Source: Pseudomonas sp. VD-NE ins (GTDB taxonomy: Bacteria; Pseudomonadota; Gammaproteobacteria; Pseudomonadales; Pseudomonadaceae). Taken from it: a stretch of DNA of 64,000 nucleotides. The stretch spans positions 1,383,001-1,447,000 of the forward strand of contig NZ_CP134772.1 of NCBI RefSeq assembly GCF_031882575.1, in the 5' to 3' direction. Shown here piece by piece: positions 24,750-32,796 of this stretch. Positions within the stretch are counted from its first letter, which is position 1. The number at the start of each line of letters is the position of its first letter. The translations under genes were made by a program, and so were the position numbers. Under the pieces are notes generated by a model, which searched no databases, was not told where the DNA came from, and saw only the letters and a list, made by a program, of their open reading frames with translations.

Positions 24750-25520
24750 TCAGAGACTGAACCCACCATCCAGCGGAATGATATTCCCGGTCATATAAGC
24801 CCCGGCCGTACTCGCCAGACTGATCGCCAACGCCGCCATTTCCTCTTCACGCCCCCAACGCTTCATCGGAATCAGCGCCGTATCCTCAGCCAACGCCTGC
24901 TGATCATTGCCAATATGCTGCGTCATCTTGCTCGGAAACCGCCCCGGCGCGATCACGTTGACGTTGATGTGCTGGCTCACCAGCTCCCGTGCCAGAATTC
25001 GCGACAACTGATGCAGGGCCGCTTTACTCGGCCCATAGGCATACGCCTGTTCGCCAAACGAAGAAATTCCTGCCACCGAACCAATATTGATAATCCGCGC
25101 CGGATTCGACGCCGACCCGGCCTTGCGCAACAACGGCAGAAACTGCTGGATGCAGCTGAACACCGAGGTCACGTTGAGCTGCATGACCTTCTCCCAGCCT
25201 TTGACCGGGTAACTCTCCAGCGGCGCGCCCCACGTGGTGCCGGCGTTGTTCACCAGAATATCCAGATGCGTGATCTGCTCGCCCAGTCGTGCAGCCAGTT
25301 CCTGCACGCCTTCTTCCGTCGCCAGATTCGCCGCCACGCCGTGGCATTTGCCCAAGGCGCTGAGTTCTTCAGCCGTTTGATGGCACGCTTCGGCATCGCG
25401 CGAGCAGACGTAGACACGCGCGCCAGCCTCGACAAAGGCTTTGGCGATCATTTTGCCGATACCACGGGTGCCGCCGGTCACCAGAGCGGTGCGGCCTTGC
25501 AGGGAGAAATACGGATGCAT
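24750..25520 (-). CDS. rhlG: SDR-family 3-oxoacyl reductase-like protein RhlG
   Basis: A protein of 256 residues, a classical short-chain dehydrogenase. The NADP-binding TGGTRGIG is at 15-22, NNAG mid-protein, and YAYGPSK is the catalytic Tyr/Lys motif. It is very similar throughout to P. aeruginosa RhlG, originally linked to beta-hydroxyacid supply for rhamnolipids and PHA. That role is not established for this species. The gene is monocistronic between a REP and a 128-base gap. Confidence 0.88.
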   Translation of the reverse strand: MHPYFSLQGRTALVTGGTRGIGKMIAKAFVEAGARVYVCSRDAEACHQTAEELSALGKCHGVAANLATEEGVQELAARLGEQITHLDILVNNAGTTWGAPLESYPVKGWEKVMQLNVTSVFSCIQQFLPLLRKAGSASNPARIINIGSVAGISSFGEQAYAYGPSKAALHQLSRILARELVSQHINVNVIAPGRFPSKMTQHIGNDQQALAEDTALIPMKRWGREEEMAALAISLASTAGAYMTGNIIPLDGGFSL

Positions 25521-25648
25521 GGCGAGTCCTGAGGATTAGGGATCAATACACCCTAGTCGTCAGCCGCGAAAAGCGGAGCCACTATTTTCGGAGGGAATGA
25601 GCGGTCATGCGTTGCGGCGGCGACCATCAGTCGCCACCGCAGAAGGGG

Positions 25649-26119
25649 TCAGGCCGGGCGAACGCGCAGGGTCAGGCCCTTGAGGAAGTTGCGCAGCAAC
25701 TGGTCGCCGCACGGGCGATAGTTGGTGTGGCCGACCTTGCGGAACAGCGCGCTCAGTTCAGGCTTGGACACCGGGAACTCGGCGGCCTTGAGGATCGCGT
25801 GCATGTCGTCTTCTTTCAGTTCGAAGGCCACGCGCAGCTTTTTCAGGATGATGTTGTTGGTCACCGGCACTTCGATCGGCTGCGGCGGACGGCTTTCGTC
25901 CTTGCCACGCTTGAAGATCACCAGACCGTCGAGGAAGTGCGCGATGACTTCGTCCGGGCAGCGCACGAAGCCTTCTTCGTCTTCTTCTTTCTTGTCGAGC
26001 CAGGTCACCACGTCGGCGAGTGCGACTTCCATGCCGCCGAGCTTGATGATCTCGACAACCTTCTTGTCGCTGATGTCGAGCATGTAGCGCACGCTGCGCA
26101 ATACGTCGTTATGAATCAT
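25649..26119 (-). CDS. DUF1456 (YehS-like) family protein
   Basis: A protein of 156 residues made of two similar DUF1456 helical repeats: MIHNDVLRSVRYMLDISDKK at the start and ITNNIILKKLRVAFELKEDD-like at about 85. Homologues such as E. coli YehS have no established function. ATG 26119 begins the first repeat. It is separated from the upstream pseudouridine-synthase-like gene by 72 bases and probably cotranscribed. Confidence 0.88.
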   Translation of the reverse strand: MIHNDVLRSVRYMLDISDKKVVEIIKLGGMEVALADVVTWLDKKEEDEEGFVRCPDEVIAHFLDGLVIFKRGKDESRPPQPIEVPVTNNIILKKLRVAFELKEDDMHAILKAAEFPVSKPELSALFRKVGHTNYRPCGDQLLRNFLKGLTLRVRPA

Positions 26120-26191
26120 GTGAGTAATCCTGATAAGCGTTGTGGGCAGCACGCAGGCGCGCTGCCGGAATGTGTGGCGGCAGTGGAAGTA

Positions 26192-26902
26192 TTAGAACTT
26201 CTCTTTGCCGGACAGGTAGCGCCATTGGCCGACCGGGACTTTGCCGATCGAGACGCCGCCGATGCGGATGCGGCGGATGCCGATGACCTTCAGGCCGACC
26301 GCTTCGCAGAACTGGGCGATGATCCCCGGCTGCGGGTTCTTCATGGCGAAGCGCAGGCGGTTTTCGTTCTGCCAGCTGGCCTTGACCGGTGGCAGTTCCT
26401 TGCCCTTGTGGGTCAGGCCGTGCTGCAAACGGTTGAGGCCGTGGGCGACCATGTCACCTTCGACCTCGACCACATATTCCTGCTCGATCTTCGCGGCGTC
26501 GGCGGTGAGTTTGCGCAGGATTTTCCAGTCCTGAGTGAACACCAGCAGACCGCTGGCCTTGGCTTGCAGATCGGCACTGGCGGTCAGGCGCAGGAAGTGC
26601 CCGCGTAGAGGGCGCTTGCTGAAGCGGTGTTCTTCGCTGAGGGTTTCGGCGCTGAGCGACTGCATGGCGGTCTCGACGTCCATGCCGGCAGGGGCGTTGA
26701 GCAGGATGGTCACCGGCTCCGGCGCGGTGGCCTTGGCGTCTTTATCGAGCTCGACCTTCTGGTCGCCGACCTTGAATTGCGGCTCGTCAATCACTTCGCC
26801 GTCCACGGTGACCCAGCCGCCCTCAATGAACAGCTCGGCCTCCCGGCGGGAGCAACCGACCAGTTCGATGAGGCGTTTGGAGAGGCGAATCGGGTCAGTC
26901 AT
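26192..26902 (-). CDS. RsuA/RluF-type pseudouridine synthase-like protein lacking the catalytic Asp
   Basis: A protein of 236 residues with an N-terminal S4 RNA-binding domain (RLSKRLIELVGCSRREAELF) and the RsuA/RluF fold. The family motif G-R-L-D-x-x-T-x-G-L-L carries the essential Asp; here the matching stretch is ADLQAKASGLLVFTQD, with Gln 113 at the Asp position and Asp at the Arg position. The rest of the fold is intact, so it may have become an RNA-binding protein without synthase activity. Start MTDPIRLSK at 26902 precedes the S4 domain. Confidence 0.85.
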   Translation of the reverse strand: MTDPIRLSKRLIELVGCSRREAELFIEGGWVTVDGEVIDEPQFKVGDQKVELDKDAKATAPEPVTILLNAPAGMDVETAMQSLSAETLSEEHRFSKRPLRGHFLRLTASADLQAKASGLLVFTQDWKILRKLTADAAKIEQEYVVEVEGDMVAHGLNRLQHGLTHKGKELPPVKASWQNENRLRFAMKNPQPGIIAQFCEAVGLKVIGIRRIRIGGVSIGKVPVGQWRYLSGKEKF

Positions 26903-26988
26903 GACAGGGCCGTAACAAAAAAGGGGTGGGCATTGTACCTGTGTGGCGCCGGTTAAGCCCGGTTCCATTTTCACGGTGTCCGTATTCC

Positions 26989-27078
26989 CTGTGGGAGCTG
27001 GCTTGCCAGCGATGGCATCACCTCGGTATTTCTTGCAGACCGCGGCGCCTGCATCGCTGGCAAGCCAGCTCCCACAGG
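26989..27078. repeat. REP inverted pair (GGGAGCTGGC type)
   Basis: CTGTGGGAGCTGGCTTGCCAGCGATG and its inverted copy ending GCCAGCTCCCACAGG flank a ~38-base spacer. Confidence 0.9.
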
Positions 27079-27091
27079 GTTTTATGGTGTG

Positions 27092-27565
27092 TCAGCCGTT
27101 ACTGGAGCGCTGCTGGTTCTGACGCAACCGCATATGCAACAACGGATACGGCTGGCCCATGCCATCCACCTCCGAGCGGCCGATCACCTCGAAACCTTGC
27201 TTGAAGTAGAACCCCAGCGCCTGCGGGTTCTGCTCGTTGACGTCGAGTTCATCGGCATTCAGATGCTGCATCGCGTAGTTGAGCAGCCTCTTGCCCAAAC
27301 CCTTACCGCGGTGGTCGGGATCGATGAACAGCATTTCAATCTTGCCTGCCGCGACACCGGCAAACCCGGTGATGCGCTGATTGGCGTCCTTGGTGCAAAT
27401 CAACATCACTGCATCCAGATAACGGGTGAGCACCAGATTACGCAGCAGCTCGATATAGCTGTCCGGCAGAAAATCATGGGTCGCACGGACCGAGGCCTCC
27501 CAGACCCGGGTCAGTTCCTGATAATCGCTGAGTTTCGGCGTGTGGATGACCGAATGGTGACGCAT
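27092..27565 (-). CDS. GNAT-family N-acetyltransferase, YjaB-like
   Basis: A protein of 157 residues with the acetyl-CoA site LFIDPDHRGKGLGKRLL. Segments VRATHDFLPD, VNEQNPQALGFYFKQGF and GRSEVDGMGQPYPLLHM strongly recall E. coli YjaB, a small acetyltransferase of unknown substrate. It has its own terminator-like hairpin at its 5' side facing upstream sequence. Confidence 0.85.
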   Translation of the reverse strand: MRHHSVIHTPKLSDYQELTRVWEASVRATHDFLPDSYIELLRNLVLTRYLDAVMLICTKDANQRITGFAGVAAGKIEMLFIDPDHRGKGLGKRLLNYAMQHLNADELDVNEQNPQALGFYFKQGFEVIGRSEVDGMGQPYPLLHMRLRQNQQRSSNG

Positions 27566-27622
27566 GCCCGTCTGCCTCTTGTCCGTTTCAAGGGAGTCCG
27601 TCCCCCGCTAAACGATAGCCGT

Positions 27623-27662
27623 AAAAAAGCCCCGCATCTTGTAAAAAGAGTGGGGCTTTTTG
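27623..27662. terminator. Hairpin with A- and U-tracts
   Basis: AAAAAAGCCCCGCATCTT pairs with AAGAGTGGGGCTTTTT around a short loop; it could end transcripts on either strand. Confidence 0.75.
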
Positions 27663-27712
27663 TATTTGTTGCGGGGGTCTGGCTGGATACTTCTGTCGCC
27701 AGCAAGATCTCT

Positions 27713-27990
27713 CCCCCTCACCCCAACCCTCTCCCCCAAGGGGGCGAGGGGGAAGGGAGCAGATCTTCGTGCTGTTCAAAACCTGAGCACGACGCGAACT
27801 TTCAGGTCGGTGCAGCACGCAAGAACAAGTCGATCAGTCCCCGCTCCCTCTGGGAAGGGGCGAGGGGGAAGGGAGCAGATCTTCATGCTTTTCAAAACCT
27901 GAGTTCGACTCGAACGTTCAGGTCGGCGCAGCTCGCAAGAACAACTCAATCAGTCCCCTCTCCCTCAGGGAGAGGGTTAGGGTGAGGGGC
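27713..27990. repeat. Composite repeat: two 116-bp units within inverted CCCTCTCCC/GGGAGAGGG ends
   Basis: The block starts CCCCTCACCCCAACCCTCTC and ends GAGAGGGTTAGGGTGAGGGG, its inverse. Inside, the unit containing AGCAGATCTTCRTGCTKTTC begins at 27758 and again at 27874, a 116-base period. A related element with the same ends lies at 57087-57268. Confidence 0.85.
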
Positions 27991-28004
27991 TTTTGATCTT
28001 CAGA

Positions 28005-29342
28005 TCAGATCTGCTCAGCCCACAAATCGTATTCGTCAGCATCAGTCACCTTGCACCAGACCTTGTCACCCGGCTTCAAATTGCTGCCGTTATCGATAAA
28101 CACATTGCCATCGATTTCCGGCGCATCGAAGAAGCAGCGGCCAACCGCGCCTTGCTCATCAACTTCGTCGACCAGCACTTCGATCTCACGGCCAATACGC
28201 ATTTGCAGACGCGCCGAGCTGATCGCTTGCTGGTGCGCCATGAAGCGATCCCAACGATCCTGCTTGACGTCGTCCGGTACGATCTCCAGATCCAGATCAT
28301 TGGCCGGCGCGCCGTCTACCGGCGAGTACTGGAAGCAGCCAACGCGGTCGAGCTGCGCTTCGGTCAGCCAGTTCAGCAGGTACTGGAAGTCTTCTTCGGT
28401 TTCGCCCGGGAAGCCGACGATGAAGGTCGAACGGATGATCAGGTCCGGGCAGATTTCGCGCCAGTTCTTGATCCGCGCCAGGGTCTTGTCTTCGAACGCC
28501 GGGCGTTTCATCGACTTCAACACTTTCGGGCTGGCGTGCTGGAACGGGATGTCCAGGTACGGCAGGATCTTGCCGGCGGCCATCAGCGGGATCAGCTCGT
28601 CGACGTGCGGGTACGGGTAAACGTAGTGCAGACGCACCCAGACGCCGAGGGTGCTCAGGGCTTCGCAGAGCTCGGTCATGCGGGTTTTCACCGGCGCGCC
28701 GTTCCAGAAGCCGGTGCGGTATTTCACGTCAACGCCATAAGCGCTGGTGTCTTGCGAAATGACCAGCAGCTCTTTAACGCCGGATTTGACCAGACGCTGA
28801 GCTTCGTCCAATACGTCTCCGACCGGACGGCTGACCAGTTTGCCGCGCATCGACGGGATGATGCAGAACGAGCAGCTGTGGTTGCAGCCTTCGGAAATCT
28901 TCAGATAAGCGTAGTGGCGCGGGGTCAGCTTGATGCCTTGCGGCGGCACCAGGTCGATCAGCGGGTTGTGATCTTTACGCGGCGGCACCACTTCGTGCAC
29001 GGCGTTGACCACTTGCTCGTACTGCTGCGGACCGGTCACGGCCAGCACGCTCGGGTGTACGTTGCGGATGTTGCCTTCTTCCACGCCCATGCAACCGGTA
29101 ACGATGACCTTACCGTTTTCCTTGATCGCTTCGCCGATCACTTCCAAAGACTCAGCCTTGGCCGAATCGATGAAACCGCAGGTGTTGACCACGACTACGT
29201 CGGCGTCCTGATAGGTGGACACCACGTCATAGCCTTCCATGCGCAGCTGGGTCAGGATGCGCTCGGAGTCGACCAGTGCTTTCGGGCAACCCAGAGATAC
29301 AAAGCCAACCTTTGGATTGGTCGGCGCAGGAGTGGTGGACAT
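28005..29342 (-). CDS. rimO: Ribosomal protein S12 methylthiotransferase RimO
   Basis: A protein of 445 residues. RimO is a radical-SAM enzyme that methylthiolates Asp 88 of ribosomal protein S12. The N-terminal UPF0004 domain has cluster Cys 19, 55 and 84; the radical-SAM Cys are C153, C157 and C160 in [10 protein letters not shown]; a TRAM domain ends the protein. The length is normal. It is divergent from kup across 290 bases, the same pairing as in P. aeruginosa. Confidence 0.98.
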   Translation of the reverse strand: MSTTPAPTNPKVGFVSLGCPKALVDSERILTQLRMEGYDVVSTYQDADVVVVNTCGFIDSAKAESLEVIGEAIKENGKVIVTGCMGVEEGNIRNVHPSVLAVTGPQQYEQVVNAVHEVVPPRKDHNPLIDLVPPQGIKLTPRHYAYLKISEGCNHSCSFCIIPSMRGKLVSRPVGDVLDEAQRLVKSGVKELLVISQDTSAYGVDVKYRTGFWNGAPVKTRMTELCEALSTLGVWVRLHYVYPYPHVDELIPLMAAGKILPYLDIPFQHASPKVLKSMKRPAFEDKTLARIKNWREICPDLIIRSTFIVGFPGETEEDFQYLLNWLTEAQLDRVGCFQYSPVDGAPANDLDLEIVPDDVKQDRWDRFMAHQQAISSARLQMRIGREIEVLVDEVDEQGAVGRCFFDAPEIDGNVFIDNGSNLKPGDKVWCKVTDADEYDLWAEQI

Positions 29343-29632
29343 GTCTAACCTCGGTATTTTGTGACATCGCTTTCTTGGTGCGAAAGCCGACGGACGGGCG
29401 CTTAGGGCGCGCCTCTGATCAAAAAGTGCGCAATTCTAGCGGCGGGCAACGCACTTGACCAGCTTTATGCAGGGAAATACGACGAGTGCTGCGCTATGCT
29501 TCGCGCCGTTGAGCTTTACCAATTTTTTACAGTCAACAAAACGTCTGTAACAACAGGTAAAACAGCGCATGCTGCACCACAAAGCATAGTGCTTCATTCA
29601 AAGAAGCCGGTTCTGAGAAGTAGGAGTGTTGG

Positions 29633-31534
29633 ATGGGTCAGGCAAGTAGTCATGCGGCAGGCGCCGAGGGTTCGGCCAGCAAGCCGCTGAGTATGCTGGT
29701 CGCGGCGGTCGGGGTGGTTTACGGCGACATCGGCACGAGCCCGTTGTACACCCTCAAAGAAGTGTTTTCCGGCGCTTACGGCGTACCGGTCAACCACGAC
29801 GGCGTGCTGGGTATTCTGTCGTTGATCTTCTGGTCGCTGATCTGGGTCGTGTCGATCAAATACATGATGTTCGTGCTGCGCGCCGACAACCAGGGCGAGG
29901 GCGGCATCATGGCGCTCACCGCACTGGCGCGGCGCGCGGCGGGGCATCGCAAGAAGTTGCGGTCGTTGCTGGTGGTTTGCGGGCTGATCGGCGCGGCGCT
30001 GTTTTATGGCGACAGCATGATCACCCCGGCGATTTCCGTTTTGTCGGCGATTGAAGGTCTGGGGTTGGCGTTTGATGGCATCGACCATTGGGTCGTGCCG
30101 CTGTCGCTGGTGGTGCTGGTTGGATTGTTCCTGATCCAGAGCCATGGCACCGCACGAATCGGCATCCTGTTCGGGCCGATCATGGTCACCTGGTTCCTCG
30201 TCCTCGGCGCCCTCGGTGTGTATGGCATCAGCCACACGCCGGAAGTGCTGCATGCGATGAATCCTGCGTGGGCGGTGCGTTTCTTCACCGTGCACCCAGG
30301 CATGGGCGTGGCAATCCTCGGCGCGGTGGTGCTGGCGCTGACCGGCGCCGAAGCGCTGTACGCCGACATGGGCCACTTTGGCCGCAAGCCGATTGCCCGC
30401 GCGTGGTTCATTCTGGTGTTGCCGGCGCTGGTGCTCAATTACTTCGGTCAGGGCGCTTTGTTGCTGGAAAACCCGGAGGCGGCGCGTAACCCGTTCTATC
30501 TGCTGGCGCCGAGCTGGGCGCTGATTCCGTTGGTCGGCCTGTCGACGCTGGCCACGGTGATTGCCTCGCAAGCGGTGATTTCCGGTGCATTCTCCCTGAC
30601 CCGTCAGGCGATTCAGCTCGGTTACATCCCGCGCATGTACATCCAGCACACATCCAGCGATGAGCAGGGCCAGATCTACATCGGTGCGGTGAACTGGGCG
30701 CTGATGGTCGGCGTCGTCTTGCTGGTGCTCGGTTTCGAATCCTCCGGCGCCCTGGCTTCGGCCTACGGCGTTGCAGTGACCGGCACCATGCTGATGACCA
30801 CCATTCTGGTGTCGGCAGTGATGCTGCTGCTGTGGAAATGGCCACCGATCCTCGCCGTGCCGGTGCTGATCGGCTTCCTGCTGGTGGACGGTCTGTACTT
30901 CGCCGCCAACGTGCCGAAGATCGTGCAGGGCGGTGCCTTCCCGGTGATCGCCGGCATTGCCCTGTTCGTGCTGATGACCACGTGGAAGCGCGGCAAGCAA
31001 TTGCTGGTCGAACGCCTCGACGAAGGCGCACTGCCGCTGCCGATCTTCATCAGCAGCATCCGTGTGCAGCCACCGCATCGGGTGCAGGGCACCGCGGTGT
31101 TCCTCACCGCACGCTCCGACGCCGTGCCGCATGCGTTGTTGCACAACCTGCTGCATAACCAGGTGCTGCATGAGCAAGTGGTGTTGCTGACGGTGGTCTA
31201 CGAAGACATCCCGCGCGTACCGCCATCGCGACGTTTCGAGGTCGAAGCGCACGGAGAGGGCTTCTTCCGGGTGATCCTGCACTTCGGCTTCACCGACGAA
31301 CCGGACGTGCCGCAGGCGCTGAAGCTGTGTCATCTGGATGATCTGGATTTCAGTCCGATGCGCACGACCTACTTCCTCAGCCGGGAAACGGTGATTGCCT
31401 CGAAGCTTGAGGGCATGGCGCGTTGGCGTGAGGCGTTGTTTGCGTTCATGTTGAAGAATGCCAATGGGAATTTGCGGTTCTTTAATTTGCCGCTGAACCG
31501 GGTGATTGAGTTGGGGACGCAGGTGGAGATGTAA
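29633..31534 (+). CDS. kup: Low-affinity K+ transporter Kup
   Basis: A protein of 633 residues of the HAK/KUP/KT family. The signature [18 protein letters not shown] opens the first of about 12 transmembrane helices, and [14 protein letters not shown] follows in the first cytoplasmic loop; a soluble C-terminal domain of ~200 residues completes it. It takes up K+ by proton symport in the inner membrane, mainly at acid pH. A bidirectional-type terminator follows at 31549. Confidence 0.98.
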   Translation: MGQASSHAAGAEGSASKPLSMLVAAVGVVYGDIGTSPLYTLKEVFSGAYGVPVNHDGVLGILSLIFWSLIWVVSIKYMMFVLRADNQGEGGIMALTALARRAAGHRKKLRSLLVVCGLIGAALFYGDSMITPAISVLSAIEGLGLAFDGIDHWVVPLSLVVLVGLFLIQSHGTARIGILFGPIMVTWFLVLGALGVYGISHTPEVLHAMNPAWAVRFFTVHPGMGVAILGAVVLALTGAEALYADMGHFGRKPIARAWFILVLPALVLNYFGQGALLLENPEAARNPFYLLAPSWALIPLVGLSTLATVIASQAVISGAFSLTRQAIQLGYIPRMYIQHTSSDEQGQIYIGAVNWALMVGVVLLVLGFESSGALASAYGVAVTGTMLMTTILVSAVMLLLWKWPPILAVPVLIGFLLVDGLYFAANVPKIVQGGAFPVIAGIALFVLMTTWKRGKQLLVERLDEGALPLPIFISSIRVQPPHRVQGTAVFLTARSDAVPHALLHNLLHNQVLHEQVVLLTVVYEDIPRVPPSRRFEVEAHGEGFFRVILHFGFTDEPDVPQALKLCHLDDLDFSPMRTTYFLSRETVIASKLEGMARWREALFAFMLKNANGNLRFFNLPLNRVIELGTQVEM

Positions 31535-31548
31535 GCCTGACCTCAAAT

Positions 31549-31590
31549 GAAAAGCCCCCGTCGGCCTAGTGGCTGGCGGGGGCTTTTTTG
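31549..31590 (+). terminator. Terminator after kup
   Basis: AAAAGCCCCCG pairs with CGGGGGCTTTTTT around a TCGGCCTAGTGGCTGG loop region. Confidence 0.9.
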
Positions 31591-31626
31591 TGTCCGCTGA
31601 TAAACCTCAAATCCACCACAAATCCC

Positions 31627-31715
31627 CTGTGGGAGCGAGCTTGCTCGCGAAGGCTGAGTGTCAGTCGAGACATGTGGTGGCTGATCCACCGCATTCGCGA
31701 GCAAGGGTTCTGTGG
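31627..31715. repeat. REP pair with a degraded second arm
   Basis: CTGTGGGAGCGAGCTTGCTCGCG is intact, but the facing copy reads CGCGAGCAAGGGTTCTGTGG, so the outer part of the palindrome has been altered. Confidence 0.8.
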
Positions 31716-31717
31716 TG

Positions 31718-32044
31718 TTAGTGGCTTTCAGGCAATTCTTCTTCGGATTCGGTCTTTGTGCGAGCAGGTCGTGGGATCAGCGCTTGGATCACATCATCAA
31801 TCAAGGCTTTGCCCATCATGGTCAGGTAATGCGCAGCCCAGGCATGGCGGTCGGTGTCTCTGATGAAGGCAGCATCCTCGGCGAAGGATTTGGCGAGGGA
31901 TAGCAGGTCGGAGGATTGGGACAAGGCATCGATGATCGGGATGCTGGCGCGGACATTGAAGAACGCTTGATCCGCGTTGTAGAGGAAAGGGGTGAAGCCG
32001 ATGGTTGTAAGGTCTGAAGGCGTTGACGGAATTTCTTTGCTCAT
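31718..32044 (-). CDS. DUF3077-type small protein
   Basis: A protein of 108 residues, recognised as DUF3077-like from its small size, LFNVRAGVPxxDALxxAS-like core (here AFFNVRASIPIIDALSQSS) and W-A-A-HYL segment. The role is unknown. ATG 32044 begins MSKEIPSTP; the frame runs 11 codons further upstream into the structured leader. The REP at 31627 follows its stop directly. The long hairpin-rich region upstream is likely its 5' leader. Confidence 0.8.
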   Translation of the reverse strand: MSKEIPSTPSDLTTIGFTPFLYNADQAFFNVRASIPIIDALSQSSDLLSLAKSFAEDAAFIRDTDRHAWAAHYLTMMGKALIDDVIQALIPRPARTKTESEEELPESH

Positions 32045-32069
32045 TGTTTTACTCCCTAAAACGAGGAAC

Positions 32070-32285
32070 TGCCTCATTCGTTACCACACGAATGGGTGGC
32101 AGCTGTACGCAGGGTGGTAAACCGGGAGAGCAAAGAAACCGGCAGACCCGAAGGTCTCCCACGTACAGCTGCCATGACAGTGAATTACAGGCGTAAAAGA
32201 ACGCCTGATGTCGTGATGGAGGCACTGTTGCACTTTGCCTGACCGGGTTACCACACCCGATCGCTGAATGGGTCAGCGACGTCCG
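32070..32285 (-). promoter_or_regulatory. Hairpin-rich leader region upstream of the DUF3077 gene
   Basis: Five inverted repeats occur. H1, CATTCGT/ACGAATG with loop TACCAC, is at 32075-32094. H2, a perfect 12-base outer stem, is at 32098-32109 with 32162-32173 and encloses AGACC-CGAA-GGTCT, which reads as a UUCG tetraloop on the minus strand. H3, CAGGCGT/ACGCCTG, is at 32188-32207. H4, CGGGT/ACCCG with loop TACCAC, is at 32244-32259. H5, TCGCTGA/TCAGCGA, is at 32261-32279. H1 and H4 keep the loop but change the stem with pairing preserved, which argues for a selected structure. The element may be a leader RNA, a trans-acting RNA or a DNA site; strand is set by the gene it precedes. Confidence 0.55.
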
Positions 32286-32436
32286 GAGAGTATCCCGTCA
32301 AAAAACAGCGCAACAGAGCGGCAAAGCGTCCAAACACGAGTTTCGGAGTTTGCCTACAAGGTCTGTGGGCGTCATCTGATATTGCGAGACTGGAAGTAAA
32401 CGATACTAAACGTCTGACACGAACTGGCGTGTGCAA

Positions 32437-32598
32437 ATGAGCGAGGCAGGTATGACGGCATCATCGGAACAAGAAAAGCATGATGATCTCGAGAACCTTC
32501 GAATTGAAGCCGAAGCGATGGAACGATTGATCAACCTCGATCCGGCTCAAGCGATCAGTCATGACGATATGCGAGCAAGATACGCTTGCCGGGACTAA
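32437..32598 (+). CDS. Small hypothetical protein (53 aa or 48 aa)
   Basis: An open frame of 53 codons, rich in Glu, Asp, Ala and Arg, with codon use like its neighbours. It reads MSEAGMTASSEQEKHDDLEN and ends RARYACRD; a helix EAEAMERLINLDPAQAISHDD is plausible. An internal ATG at 32452 has a better ribosome site (GAGG at 32443-32446), giving 48 residues. It is divergent from the DUF3077 leader. No function is recognised. Confidence 0.6.
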   Translation: MSEAGMTASSEQEKHDDLENLRIEAEAMERLINLDPAQAISHDDMRARYACRD

Positions 32599-32626
32599 CG
32601 ATTATTTGAGTCCAGCGCAATTCCCA

Positions 32627-32715
32627 TGTAGGAGTGAGCCTGCTCGCGATAGCGGTGTGTCAGTTGGCAAATAGGTGGCTGATACTCCGCTATCGCGAGC
32701 AGGCTCACTCCTACA
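32627..32715. repeat. REP inverted pair (GTAGGAGTGAGC type)
   Basis: TGTAGGAGTGAGCCTGCTCGCGATAG and its inverted copy ending GAGCAGGCTCACTCCTACA face each other. Confidence 0.9.
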
Positions 32716-32741
32716 GGGGAGTGGGTTCATCGTCCGAGATG

Positions 32742-32780
32742 TAAAAAGCCCCCGCAACTGCGAAGTTGCGGGGGCTTTTT
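32742..32780 (-). terminator. Terminator after the mprF-virJ operon
   Basis: AAAAAGCCCCCGCAACT pairs with AGTTGCGGGGGCTTTTT around GCGA, seventeen bases past the virJ stop. Confidence 0.93.
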
Positions 32781-32796
32781 ATGGGCGTGGCTCAGA

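Noticed and set aside
29594..31546. A 650-codon minus-strand ORF opposite kup
   Set aside because: Antisense to a certain gene; His/Gln/Arg-rich shadow composition.
32248..32436. A 62-codon minus-strand ORF opposite the DUF3077 leader
   Set aside because: It covers hairpins H4 and H5, lacks a ribosome site and looks non-coding.
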